Positions 47,501 through 61,800 of a stretch of DNA of 64,000 bases are shown here, piece by piece. Positions within the stretch are counted from its first letter, which is position 1, and each line of letters opens with the position of its first letter. The DNA lies in contig BROE01000024.1 in the NCBI GenBank assembly GCA_036571765.1, positions 4,574,862-4,638,861 on the forward strand, in the 5' to 3' direction. The notes beneath the pieces are model-generated. The model was not told the DNA's origin. It did not search any database and saw only the letters and a program-made list of their open reading frames with translations. Source of the DNA: Plecoglossus altivelis. Lineage: Eukaryota > Chordata > Actinopteri > Osmeriformes > Plecoglossidae. The translations under genes and the position numbers were made by a program.

Positions 47501-50500
47501 GGTTAGTGTGTTAGGTTCCTGATCTGATGACTGGAAAGTCCTTACCAATGGTGGCCAGCCAAGCCTCAGTCATGATCTACATGACTATCTCCACAACCTT
47601 ATCAGAGGAATTTCTCATTTATGTTCAGTTCAAGGGTTATCTGGCTAAGAAAACTTTGCCAATGTCATTATTAGGGCATCCGCCATTTTGATTTAAAAAA
47701 AACCTAGGGGCGTTTAGTGCCATTTAAAATGAAAACGCAGGATACTTTAAGCAGCATTCCAGTATAAGGAAATTAAATCCACTGTGCTCTACATTACATA
47801 TTTATAAGGTTTTTGTCTAGAGCCATTAAAGCTGACTGCTCTCCGTGAGGGAGGGTAATAAAGAACTGCAGCCTTCGGCACAAATGAGATGAATTATGGG
47901 AGAAAATGGTGCGTTTTGCTTCTAAAATCGCTACTCTGATAAATGGCCTTGTACTCTTTCTACAGACTAATTGCCTCCACCTTTAATAATTGTGCTTTAA
48001 CTGACAATTTTTGTGCAAACATACACAGACCTGTAAACATAAGTGTGCGAGAGGGAGGAAGACTAAAAGGCAGAGGAAATATGTGCAGTTAAGCGGAGTT
48101 CTCAAAACGTCTGTCTACACAACCGATCGCTTTTGGAATTGAACACTCATAACATGAGCCTGCTGTGAAAGAAGAAGATACTGCGACCATCAGGGGCTGT
48201 GATGTCCCCTTATTAAGTCAATCACATGCGTCAGAAATGTCAACCCCTTATCCACTCATCCCTCTCTGCCAGACCGCCAGACCATCAGACCAGTCTCTAC
48301 CTCTCCTTCCCTTCCCCGCTCTCCTCCCATCTCCCACCCCCTCAGCTGCTGTTCCTCTGAGAGATGAAAGGCTGCGTCTGCTGAGGGCCCGGCCAGTCAG
48401 AGGCCTCTCTCAAGGGAGGTCGCTGAAACCACAGCCAACAGAGGAGTCCTTTCATACAGAGATCTGGAGGTAGCGAGCTAGCTAGCGAGAGGAGCCGTCT
48501 CTGTCTCTGGCCATCCTCGTCTTCACTGAAGGCATTCATTTTTACGAGTTGCCCCCTCCCCTACCATGCTTGTCTCCTTATTCAAGTACCAATGTGTCAC
48601 TCCGGATGATGTGTAAAGAGCTTGACAAGCTGGATACAATCTCACGCTATCAATCAAGGGATCATCTTTTAATTGTCATGTGTGTTCCTCAGAAAGGACA
48701 CGGAAGATTAAAAGGGGTCATTCCATGTGGCAGGGAAGTTCCCATTGTCACTCAGAGAAAGTCATCAGGCTAGACCCAACCAACAGGGTCTCCACCCCAA
48801 AAGGGTGATGGCTGAGCACTTAGCCTGAGTGGGTTGCATTCGACTCCCTTGACAACACGAACAGGAAGCTCTCCAAGAAAAGAAAATGGACTGAAATCAG
48901 CAGAACTGAATCAGCGAGGAGAGGTGAGAGGCTTTAGGGGAGTGGCCAGCCGGCTGGAAGAGCAGAGAAGTGAGCTTAGTCTGACTGAAGACTTGGAGTT
49001 AAGTACTCCTGGCTTGATTCCAACAGACTAATCGTGACCTTGCCTCAACCCTCCCGCCTCCCCCAACGCAGCCAGCTGGCTACTTATGAAGAAGATTCCA
49101 ATGGATTCCGTCAAATACTGGCTTGGGGCAAACTGACTGATGCAGGAGTCACTGCAGTCCATATTGACTACATTGTGTCTAGGATTTGGACTGAGCATAT
49201 AGCTGAGAGCAATACACCATCCGAAGAGTTACACTGAATAGACAGCCTATGACGTAGTAAGAGTTACAGTTGTTGATATACGACAAGGCAGCCGAAGGCA
49301 AAAAGGGTTTTTGCTTATCGCGGAAAGTTCCGTCAGGGTACATGACAGCCAAGACAAACATCGAAGCAGCTGGCATGAGGAGGAAGTGAGAAAGCGACTC
49401 ACGCAGACTTCATGTCCTTCCTGTGAGCTGAGAAAATAGCCTGGCCGAAAAACCCCACTTGCGACAAATGTTGCACAAGGGTTGGTAAAGGAAACAAATG
49501 TGAGGGCTTGTCCTTTCGTACTTTAGAGTGAAACACAATTGTATAGAATGGCATGTTGTGGATGGTGCGAGGAAGTAACTGGTCCATTTATCCTCGACCG
49601 GTGTCCACGTGGTCTTTGAAAAGTCCTGCTATACGAGTAAAACGAGAAAACAAAAAGCACTTCCTGGTACACACGCCTCAGCACTTCTGAAAGAACGTCT
49701 CCTGCCCAGTTACATCTCTGCAGGTGTATACTGGTCTGTAGGATTCCACAATTGTGTGCTTCAGACTTGTCTGGTCATACTAAACAGGCCCCGGCAAACA
49801 GTGAAGCTGATTCACGTTCTCTCTGGTCCTGAAATCCCCAGACCAGACATCTAACACTGGGCAGCCTAAGAGCTTAAACTCAATCTCACTCCCAACATCG
49901 AGAACTAAGTAGCCTATCTCCTCTGACGATGTCCTTTAAAAAAAATGGATTCCCTACTTTCCTGATCTTACATTCTAAATCTAACCTAAAGTAGGCCTCT
50001 TTTTCTGCTGCAGAACTTTTCTTCTTCATGTCCATCATAATGCTCCCCCATCATTACTCATTCTTCTCCTCCTCCTTTCTCCCAGTGATTCATCCCCCTC
50101 TTCCATGACTAAGACTGGAGGATTCAGGTCACCATTTTGTCTTGATGCCAGTCCACTCCTTCCCTAACACACACACACAGAACACAACACACACACCATC
50201 TGCTCCCAGAGGCCAAGGGATTGTTGAAAAGAGGAACTCATCTTCTCCATTTAGGGAGAACTGACTGACCGATTTCTTCTACTGTGTACCAAAACGGTGG
50301 TTGTCATGAGATACAGTCCCTGTGTTGTTCCTAGCAACAGGCGTCTGCACATCAGCAGGCCTGACTAGTGAAAAAGTCTCTGGATGTCTGCTGTAACTAG
50401 GGATCACAGCGAACCTAGTCTGGAATCACAATCAACTGATACTAGAAGCCCACATCCACACACCAGCCAACCTCCTCACAGACTCCAGACCTGGGGGTTG

Positions 50501-52781
50501 ACCGACACGGTTTCCACACCACCATGAGGACAGGAAGGAGACGGTTCCCGAGGCGCAGTGGAAAGGTGTTGTGACTCCCTTTGTGACCCTAGTGTTTCAG
50601 CAACTGGTGTTGTCCTCAGCTCTGGCAGTTGGAAGGGAGGGAGAGGGGGGGAGTCACATGGGTTAGGGAGGAATGTCCCATTCCACTAGGGCTCTCTGCA
50701 CATCCTTGTCAGAGGGACACGAAGCTCCTGCTCACGCAGGGCAGAAAATCAAAGACCCTGCTAGTGGAATTTCGTAAACTTGCGCAATCCTGGCCCAGAC
50801 CTCTGCCGTCAGACGGCATGTGAACTCGGGAGGAACAGAAGAACGCAGGAAAAGAACCAACGACTCCAACCGTTTGGCCGGTGCAGACAGAGTCTCACTT
50901 CGGTGTCTGACAGGAAGAAAAGTGCCCGTTTCAGCGCTTTGGTAGTGAGGCCTCTGGGATTATATCCGCAATAAAAAATAAAAATACAAAAGGCCAGTTT
51001 AGCACAAATGCAGAATCCCATGGTTCCTTTAGGCGGAAGACTATCATTTATAGAAAGATGGCTACATAGGGATCACGCCTAAGTGACAAAGCCCATAGAA
51101 CCATGAGTACATCTGTATGTGTGGCTTTGCCAGACCAGATTTAAAAAGAAAACATTTACCGACCCAATACTGACTGAGAACATCAGATGTCTGTGCTTCA
51201 ACAGCCATTGACGTTTGATTTGATGCATTAATGTTCAGCCTGTGTTCTGCACCTCTCTTTCACTAACTGTCTCTGGAGGAGAGGATTCCTCACTGAATTG
51301 CTCCTTCCAAGAGTTCTTCAAGTTTTTGTTCTCGTGAGTTTTTCTGGGAGCGTTTCCTATCTTTCTTGAGGGTGTAGATTGGTCGAGGGGCAGTTCTATG
51401 GGCGGATGTGAAGCCCTCTGTGACACTGTTTGCAAAAAGCGCTATACAAATAGATTTGATCGGATTTTACACTTGATAAGCAAACAAATGAGAGGGAGAA
51501 TAATAGTCAGCATTGTACAGTGTTCCAATATGATGGCACAACACTGACAAAGTTCCCTTGGGCAAGTTCAGCATTTCCAGGTGAACTAAAAATAGCCATG
51601 TTAGATGGAAGTTCATGAGGAACCACAGTCGAGCCTTTTTGGTCCTCTCAACTGAACGTCCTTGTTTTGTGAGATAATAGAACATGTAACCCTTTCTCTG
51701 TGACTGGCTTGTTGACACCTCTTGACCCTGACGCGTCCTCTAGAGAGATGCCAGGGTAACTTGGTCAGAATGATTCTGTGTCTCTGTCTGTGGACTTCAG
51801 TAGACTCCAGCTGACCCAGCTATGGACTGAGCCAACTTCTGAAGATCCATCACAGCTAAACGCCTGGGTCTGGCTCCTGTCTGGCTCAAAGAACACCAGC
51901 CAGCGCATCTGAAAGCCTTCATCTGTGCACCGAGCCAGAGAAGCCTTCCCAGAGCTTTCTACAGGGCCAGTTTCCCAGAGCAGCCCACGCAAACCAGAAA
52001 CACGAAGAGCCAGAGATCTTCAGCATGTTGATTGAGCCAGAAAGACCGGTCAACTGTTCACGGAGTAGATGGGGTGGGCTTAGCATAAGTTTCTGAATAA
52101 CTGTTTATCTAATATTGCGCAGATGGCAAATATTTCTAAGTGGCGCATGTCGCCTCAGCTGGTGACGGGTGGTGGTGGCAGGTCACCTCAGCGTGCCAGC
52201 TGGCTGTGGAAGAATGCGTCTAGGAGGAAGAAGTGGCGGTGGGTGAATGCTCTGCACCGCAGTCCTCTTTCTGACGGGAATGTCCCGAGTGTGTGAACTG
52301 GGCTAGGGAGGAGGAACAAAAATCAGGGGGAACAAAAAGAGAGCCTGAGAAGAAGGGGATGACTATCTGAGGAGCATTTCTGATGGAGGAGAGGAGGAAG
52401 TGACCACACGTGGAGAATTGCTAGCGAGGCACAGGATATTACCCTCCTTTGCAGATGACTAAAAAAAAGAGGTCGCGCTTGGGCCCTAATGATAAGTTTA
52501 AACACAAGATAAGCATTCTCGCTGACAAACAGCCACACCCTAAACCAGAGACCAAATCATTTCCCCTTGCACCAAAAGCACAGGAAAATACTGCGTAGTA
52601 TGAAACCAACACCTGGACATAACTGAAGGAGAGCTAGAAGAGGAGGGAAACCAATCTGATAGACAAGAGGCATGTACACACAACCACACACAGACGTATG
52701 GACTGGGATGAGCAGGAAATACACACATGCACATCAGTGGAGCGTCATTTCCTGTCTGGATGAAATCCATCTCTCAACCCT

Positions 52782-52815
<34 letters not shown>

Positions 52816-55800
52816 TGAAAGGTGACATGTTGCTCACCCAATCTACATCAGAAGCCCAGCATGCTTTCACAATATATACGTCTTCCTTTGCGACATGTCA
52901 CTTAGCACTGTTTATGTGGTGTGCTTTGTGAGTCAGCTGTTTTCCACATGAAGCACTTGATCACCATTAGGCCACTGGGTTCAATTAGCTAGCTGGCACA
53001 CCCTGGTGCCATGTGCCACCCAGCAAATGAAATCAGATGTGATTTACAGCTCGGTGCAGAACAGTCAGGCCTGGAGAGCTGGTTAAAATGCATGGGGTCT
53101 CACCTTCACGGGTCGCTATAGATCCACGTTTGAGAGGCCAACGCCTCAAATGCTTACCAGGCAGAATGGAGTTGAGACGAGAAAGCGCTTATGGAAATAT
53201 GACAAGGGACTTTTTCCCCCGTAGACGTTGTTTTGAAAATGTTGGGATGATGTTTTGCACAACACGTACAATTTCTTCCTTTTAACACAGGGTGTGTGTC
53301 TGTGCGTGTGTGTGTGTGTGTGAGAGAGAAAGAGAGAGAGAGAAGCCCAAGGTTCCGTTGGGCAGACAAAGCTCTCCCTGTTCACAGCCTCTTAGCAGCC
53401 ACTTCACACACAGCCCAAGGTAGCGGCGCTCTATAGTCTATTATCCTATCAGACGACAAGGAGACCCTGCTCTTGAATGGCAACGCTGTGACTGAAAACT
53501 GAAGAGAAATCCTTCTCACACTCTCTCTCTCTCTCTCTCTCTCACAAACACACACTCTGTCGTCATCTGTCCTCTTCACAACAATCCCAGACAGCCTGGG
53601 AATATCAACAAGTCAGTGACAGAACCAAATCATGCCAGCACGCGCGCACACGCCTCTCTTTTCGATCAGCAGAAAGTGATCAAGTGGGCATTATAAGAGC
53701 CAAGACAGCAACCAAGGAGCACTTCAGGAAGTGCTCCCAGATAGCTCCAAGTCAGCAGGCTGGACACACCCTAAGCCACTAACTAACCATAGAGCATGGA
53801 TACTAAACAGTCCTGACGCCAGGCTGCAGCTCACCACAGGCAGACCAGTCATCAGACATCATGACACACGCACACACACACACCTCCGCGCACACACACA
53901 AACACCTCAGCGCGCACACACACCTCAGCACACACACACACACACCTCTGCTTGGGGCTGGTGGCAAGGCAGGGGACGAAGGAAGAGATTCATAAATACA
54001 TAAATATGTACAACATATATGTAAAACACACACACACACACCACAGGGCCGAGGGCTGGGACAAGGGACGAGGGCTAAGTTAAGCCTTTGTAAACAAAAG
54101 TATGTAGATAAACCAATCCATTCTTTATTGACAAGACATGACCTCAGCCCACCCCTGATGGCTCTCGCAGATGTTGCCATGCTTACAAGACAGGATGCAT
54201 CTCCTCCACACAAGAAACACTCCCACCTCTACTGGTACAAGCAAATGAAAATAGATTGTGTATTAACGCAACTAGATTAGCCCTATCTGGCTGGGCGGGT
54301 GTGAACATGGATAGACATTAGGGGAAATGGCTGGCTCGGAAAGCAACGGTGAGAGATTGGAGGCGTGCTCTCCTCAGAGACACACACAACTGTCAGTCTC
54401 TCCGGTCCTCTCTCTCTTCCTCAATCTCCAGTAATTCTTGTCAATGGGGGCTGTGAGGGTTGCCAAGGAGACGCAGACAGTCCGTGGCGCGGTTGCGAGC
54501 CGGGCGGTGACGATATTCTGTCCGTGCACGGTAACCCACTCCAGCCGGACGACACCCGGGAGATGGTGTTTGCACTTTTCCCTCCGCTCGCTGCTCTGTT
54601 CTACTCTCTCCGTCTACAGTCTTCTCACGCTCTCCTCCCCCACTGTCTACCCCATCCCTTCTCTCCAAGGCTCCCTTCACTCCATCAATACGCACGTTTG
54701 TTTACGCTGGAAGGAAAATATCTTTCGGAGAACTGTGACCTTCGGTTTATCTTTCAAGACATTTCAGACATTTTTTTTTGCTGTGCTCAAATCTTTCCTG
54801 GTAAAGTCAGGGAACAGACGTGGGGTGGGGCTCCTCCTAAATAGAGGCATGTGAGAGGGTTCTGCTGAGCCTAATCGACACTTAAGAAACTCTCTACCTC
54901 AGTGTATGAGCATGGACGAGATCAACCAGGGTCAAATATGTCTTTTCTATAGGGGACGGATGAATTAATGTTCTGCCGTTCTATCCATCACGCTCTCTTT
55001 ATGACTCGCAGTGGGACTACAGTCTGGCCTCGGGACTACGGTCTGGCCTCGGGACTACGGTCTGGCCTTTGGACTACAGTCTGGCCTCAGCTCCTTGTCT
55101 GAGAGTCTCACAAGTTGACATGGTCTGGGTTCGAGCATTCCTCTGATCTGATGGCCCAGGTCCATTGATTGATCTGATCTGAGCTCTTAATGACTTCATT
55201 GGATGAGGCTCCTGATTTACCTTGTTCACATGGTAGGAAGGCTGCAGGCCACAGAGCTCCATTGGGAACCAGTTTGCAGGGGTGAGACTAGTCATAGTGA
55301 GCGCACGTGTGCGTATGTGTATGTGTGAGTGAGTGAGAGAGAGAGGGAGAGAGAGAGACTAAGACAGACGTCCATTCACCAGCCTATAAACGCACCCCAG
55401 TGACTGTAGACAGATGCCCTACACACAGACACAGAGAACAGACGTGACAGTGTGAGGAAGCGTGTTCTTCATGTTTAGCTGCGGTTCTGCAGCGTGTGTC
55501 CTTGCCTGTGCTCCTGCACAGCTGTGACGTGTGCAAAAGTGTGCGCACGCGAATATGTGAGTGTATATACCTGTGTCAGTGTGTTTGTAGGTGCGTGAGA
55601 GCGAGCAGACTGACCTGGGAGATGTGGTTGATGGAGGACTCCATGCGTCGGAGCTGCGAGGCCTGGATGTCAAGTAGCTGCAGCACGTTGTTGGCCAGGG
55701 CGTTGATCTGGTAGGCCACGCTGGCCAGGGACTGGGTGGTGTACGCCTTGGTCTCCTCCAGGGCCTTCCTCTTGTCCTGGGCCTAGGGGACGCAGGGAAC

Positions 55801-58800
55801 ACAGGGTCAGTACATCATGCTGGAGAACACAACACTAAACCTCCCCCGATTCAGTTTTATATTCGGCTTTTTTCTCCTCAACTTCTGTTCATTTTGGATG
55901 TCTGCTTGGTGATTCAATGTCGACTTTACCAGGTGTCGGTCACATGACGTGACCAGGACATGACACATTTGATATGAGTAGTGTCAGTGCTAACGAACAG
56001 GCCATCAATAACATAGCCATGAAGACACAGCTCAGCCCCAACACACCGCAACACTAAACGCTCATCTCAATCCAGCACCGATGACATCAGCAATTTGCAA
56101 GTGACTGTTTCTCGGTCAGTGTCGAGGCAGAGCGAGCACATTGTGTTGGTTGGTGTGTGTGTGTGTGACCTTGTTATGGCTTCCCGCCACAACCAGGCTG
56201 TTCCCAGGCTGGGACTAAATGCTGCCTGTGCTCTGAGCTCTGTGCTGGGTGTGTTCAAACAGCTAGGACGACTGACAGACTAACTGATGCTGTGTTTAGT
56301 GGGAGGCCAGATGTGGAGCATGATAACAGCATCCAGGAATGAAGAGAGAATCCTCCAGAGGAAGGCCTCAGAGCAGGCCATCTGTTGGATAGGTCCGTGC
56401 ACGCATACAAGCGCGTGCCCGCACACAAGCGCGTGCCCGCACACACGCACACACAGCTTTGCACTTTCTGTATTCTCAACCGTTTACAAGGCCAGTTGCT
56501 GTTTTATAAGCCCTTTAGGACTGCTTGCCTTCTTAACAGAACAGTAATACTGTTCTTTCTCACACACACACACCAGCACCAGTTCAGTTCATCCAGTACA
56601 AATCACATTTAACCACACAAAAAACACAACTAAACATAACAAATGAATTGCCTCAAAAAACAGGATGCTACACAGGGATTTGGATTTCTGCAGATTAGAC
56701 CCGAATGAGGTTTTCTGGGTAAAACGCCCCCATCTGTGGTGGTGGTCGGAAGAGGACGTAGTGTGGGGTTAGTCAGTGGCATTGTAGCCAGTGACATGAC
56801 AGATGTGGCCTTGAATTTAATTGTAAGTGCCAACCTCTACTTCACAGCTCTGCTCCCGTTGTCATCTTCTAACACAATGAAAAACTGTGCTAAATATTCA
56901 CTAATGTCTCTAAGTAATTTAGCCATATCAGGTGTCCGTTTTGTTACCCCGGTTGTCCTGTGTTTGTAAGTGTTCTGTCTTGGCAGACAACTTTTAGGCC
57001 TTTCCTTCACCCTCCACAGACGGGTTGTAACAAATTAGAAACACTCAGCTTAATGGCCGATGCTACACGGAGGTTTGAAATACGATCGGTTGACAGGGTG
57101 TTAAGGGGCAGGACAGTGGCAAGCACTGCTTTATCTGAAGGACATTCTCCAGTAAACGAACTCAGGATCTGTTTGCTGAATTCAAGGGTAAACAGCAGAA
57201 CAAAGGTCGAGTGAGGGTGCTCTCCCTGAGAGCAGGGTTTCCATGTAGCCGTCCCAGAAACAGCCGGCACACAGCTCATACCTATGTGCTGAGTCATGAC
57301 TGTCAGCTTTGGGAAAGAGGTAGGAGAATTTCCACAAAACAGCCCCGCCCATATGCTTAAATTACAAAACAGGGGATCAATAAGCATGTGAAATGCAGGC
57401 AACCATAGTCTAGCTACTATAGGAAAGGCTAACTCAATATGGTGAGGAAATAGAGACAAGTGCGAGGCCACATCACACATACGCTACTTTTTGTTTTTTA
57501 CTCTTTTTTTGCAACAACGTGATAAGAAACAAAGATAAGGAATGCTAACTGCAGCGCTGGCAGCAGAGTCAACATTACAAGACTGGTCTGAGCCTGGAGG
57601 TCTGGGCCTGGAGGTCTGGGCCTGGAGGTCTGGGCCTGGAGGTCTGGGCCTGGAGGTCTGGGCCTGGAGGTCTGGGCCTGGAGGTGTGGGTCTGAGGGTG
57701 TGGGCCTAATGGTGTGGGCCTAAGGGTGAGGGCCTAGAGGTCTGGGCCTCGAGGTGTGGGCTTCGAGGTGTGGGCCTGGGTGTCTGGGCCTGGGTGTCTG
57801 GGCCTGGGTGTCTGGGCCTGGGTGTCTGGGCCTGGGTGTCTGGGCCTGGAGGTCTGGGCCTGGAGGTCTGGGCCTGGAGGTCTGGGCCTGGGTGTGAGGC
57901 AGCCTAACTCACGCTGGACTGGTTTCCCTTTAGGAAGTTACACGTCGCTAGGAGGTGACGAGTCTTCCCGGACTACATCCTCCCACGTGTCCACCTCTCT
58001 CCAGTTCAGTCCCCACAGGCAAACGACTGGTGGGTGGGCGGGCAAGAGAAAGGGAGGAGGCGCCCACGTCGGTCTGGGCAGGGCGTTGGGCTGAACTGGT
58101 ATTGCTAGCTAGCGGCCTGGAGAAGGCAGGAAGGAAAGGACCAGACTTCCTCCCTGAGGGGGAGAAACAGTGCTGCGGGGTCAGGGAGAGAAGCCCTCAG
58201 CCTGCTTCCAAAAGGGCCTCCACCCTACAGCTCTCGTCTGGTACAGAGCCACACAGAAACAGGCTGAATACGTATGACACTAGATAGAAGTAGCGTAAGG
58301 GGAATTAGTTCTGTTTCTCTAATGTGCAAGTCTTTATGACAGTTTCAGGTCTGCGGGGCACAAAGGAGAACCTACAGCTGTTCATTAACTTTGACGTGAC
58401 GGTTTTGGAGCGAGCGACATGCAGCAACTGAAATGCCAGGGCTAGCGCTGCTGCAATAGCCGTCATGACGACAAATATGCGGCGGCAAGTCAGAACATCG
58501 CCCTGCTAAACAAGATGAGGCAGTGCTGTGCCTGGGCTGCTCATCTCCCCAGCCGACAGACAGATGTCAGGGATGCACTTCCACACAGAAGGGGGAAAAT
58601 TGGCCCAAAAATGTTTGGAATGGAAAACACTTCAAAAGACCCCCCCCCCCTCCGATATAGGACCTCCTACATACTGTTAAGGGGTTCTGTTTCAGATTCC
58701 CAGTCTTAACATTTGGATTAGATACTGGATATTTGATCCATCATTAAGATGTTCATTCTGCTCTCCTCCAGAGCATCCAGTCTGATTCCTTAGGCATTAC

Positions 58801-61800
58801 ATCCTCTTCATCTGATGAGAGATGTGTTCTCCTGGAAGCCAACAGACCTGACTGGCAGATCCCAGCTGGAACCTCATGGTTCCCAGACTGCTGAGGCGGG
58901 TAGAAAGGAGCCGGTTTCAGATAAGCGATAAGTGCAGGGAGCGGAGCTGTGTGGGCTGGAACGATGTGGACAGAGCGGTGTGTGATTGAGGAAGCGATAC
59001 GGAGTCAAGGTCAGTGGAGGAGAGATCAAAGTGCTGTAGTGGGGCCATGCTGACCACAGACAGATTTCACTTTCTCCCGAACCCGATTCCTCTGATTTCT
59101 TATCTCCAGACAGAACTCCATTAAATTACAAGCAAAGACAACAACTTGCCTTGACTGTCTACCATGACACCCATGTCACTGGCTATTAGACTCCTCTGTA
59201 AGCCAAAAACAATAGTTTACCTGTGCTAGGCTGTGTATTTTGCACCAGATTAGATACCAACTGAGGAAGTGAGCTAGGGGTGAATTAAAAATAGTCTGAT
59301 TAACATGAGCAAAAAGAAAACCAGAGTGTTGGTGTAAAAGCACATGCGTCAAAGCTGCCAGTAACATTCTGTCTGTCTGTCTATTGCATCATAGATGGGG
59401 AACCACACCCTGAGGGTAGAAGAGAAGCGTGTCAGAATGGAAACGCCAGGCAGATGCACCTCAGTAATAACTGCTAAACCCACTCAAGTTCTGTTGAATA
59501 CATTAGACTTAAGAGTTCAAATCTGCAGGTCACTGCCTCATTGCAAACTGAGCAGAGGGAGTCGTGCTTTGTAAAATGCTCTCTTCCACTGGGGCTGACG
59601 GAAGCTAGCTGAGAAGTCAAAGGTTGACCTGACCTTGAGGCTCTGTCGGAGAACAATTAAAATTTAAATCAGTAAGTCTGGAAAGTGACACAGAGGAGAA
59701 CAGTCCACAAGGCAGACAGGCAGTCTGTCACTATGTGAATATGCTTATGTACAGTATGTTATTAACCACAGCCAGCTTTACTCCAGAACCTTTTGAATAG
59801 AGTTCAACTGCCAACATAGTACTACATACAAGATCTAAAAATAACTGGTCTTACAAGTAAAACAGTCTCAGGTAAATCAATCTACTAGAAAGCCAATTGT
59901 GGTGAAAATGGAGGGGAACCAAAGATAATTGCTTTCATTTACCCCCCTCTTTGCGCACCCCTCGTTTCTAAAGTCCTATATTCCAGCCAGGTGTCAAATC
60001 AGCCAAGAGTGGGCCAAACCAACCCCAGCAGCAGCTCAAGATGGGGTGACAGGTGCTGGCAAGGATGAATGAGCTCAGCCGGTGGTGCTTGAGCCGCCAG
60101 GCTTTCCAAGATGTGAGAATAACCAGGTCATTCAACAGAGAGTTAGGGAGAGAGGGAAAGAAAAGATAGCAGGACTGAGATAGTGTAAGGGGAAAGAGAT
60201 GAGAGAGAGAGAGAGAGTAAGAGAGAGAGTAAGAGAGAGAGCACGAGAGAGAGCGAGAATGAATTTGAGGGAGATAGAGAGAGGGAGTAAAGAGACAGGA
60301 GGGATAGAAGGGAAGGGGACTCGGTAATCCTGAGAGACAAAGCGGTGTTATAACATCACATTTATCACCTCCAGGCCCGCCCTGGCTCACTTCCAGGGGG
60401 GAACTCGCATCACTCCTGCTGGGATGCAGCCTGGGCACAGAGGCTCTACGATCAGGACAAAAGGAGGTCACCTCATACAGGCCCCGAATCCTCTGTGATG
60501 GTAACTGATGCCATAGTCAGAGAGAAAGGGAGAGAGACGAGAGAGATAGAGAGAGGACAGACTGACAGAGAGAGAGACGGGCCGACAGAGAGAGAGAGAT
60601 GGACGCTCCTTCCAGCAGCGTCCAGGCTTTTACATGTGCCATTCGTTTACTTTGTAGAGTTGAACCAATTTAGTTGAAAGAAAGAGTTCCGGATGAGAAG
60701 CCACGCTGTCCGCAACTCTCCGCGCAACCTCTAAACGTGAAATCTGTTCCGCCTGCCAACACTGCCAGGTGGCCCAGAGAGAACGCGCCCTAGTGCCCTT
60801 GGCCACCGCGACGGCCCCTGTCACAGAGGTTAGAGAAACATGGTGCCGCTGACTCGCGTATCTGAAAACACCGGCCAAAAATGGAAATGAGATTTTTGCT
60901 GCCATTATCGCTGATATTATTGAGCCGACCCTCTGCAGTCCCAGTGGGGCAAAGGATGTGGGAGGCTCCTGGCAACAACAGCCCCTCACTTAGGAGTACT
61001 GAGAGAGACCACACATAGTGTTGTCATGGTAGAACACCATCTGAAACAATGACGTGCTACTTGAACTGTCATGTAGCTATTGTCTGAAAAGACACAGGGA
61101 ATTCGAGGGAGGCGCGTTCCCCCTTCTTCATGGAGCACAACCAAGACATGCCAGTGAACAGGCTCATTCCCAAACATCCTCTACTCAACCCCCTCACTTT
61201 CGCCTTCTGTCTGAAACCTATGCTTGCATACACTCTCATTTGAACACGCAGTCGCAGCACAACTTATCTAGTCGGTCGCAAACGGAGACAGTGACCGTCA
61301 TTTTTTGCTAACCGCAATGACCGACTTCAACCATGTTCTACAAAACAGAGGGTTGCTGGGGTACAGACATGGCAACAATCCGGATGAGGAGGGGAAACAG
61401 AACGATAGTCACTTGCTCAAAACTCAAGCTGAGACATGTTGCAGAGCACATGGTTTGGTGTATAGCTCACCCAAATGTGTATTTTTATGTAGTGTGTGTG
61501 TGTGTATTTATATATATATATATACACACACACTGACACACAAATAGTGGTGTCTTTGACAGATGAACAGAGGGATGATGAGAGTATGTCTTACATACAT
61601 GTAGCCCACTAAGTTCACCCAGCAGTTAAATCGGGAAGACACAAAGTTATACCAAGAACAAAATGACAGGGAACCCTTGGGAGCATAGCTGGTGTAGACA
61701 CACCCTCTCTGGCTGAAATGATGTCTTCTTCCTGTTCTACTTCCCCAAACTCTGTTTCCTGGTCTTGGCCTGTAGCGTAAGCATTCCACTGATGTTCAAC

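Larger units (their letters stand above)
47311..55614 (-). other. abi1: abi1 intron 2
   Basis: This 8.3-kb intron has no supported exon. It holds the L2-tail repeat at 51239, microsatellites near 52783 and 53296, and the 19-bp minisatellite near 55010. Around 47640-48010 a repeat-free AT-rich block with several TAATT-type homeodomain cores stands out from its microsatellite-rich surroundings. Confidence 0.5.

Noticed and set aside
48795..48850. Second tRNA-like or SINE-like segment (GGTGATGGCTGAGCACTT...)
   Set aside because: The B-box is off consensus and no SINE body follows; insufficient support.
57756..58094. Open frame encoding repeated Trp/Gly/Leu
   Set aside because: It is a translation of the 14-bp minisatellite only.
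59968..60471. 167-codon minus-strand frame rich in Leu and Ser
   Set aside because: It arises from a (GA)n tract inside abi1 intron 1, with no signal of coding.
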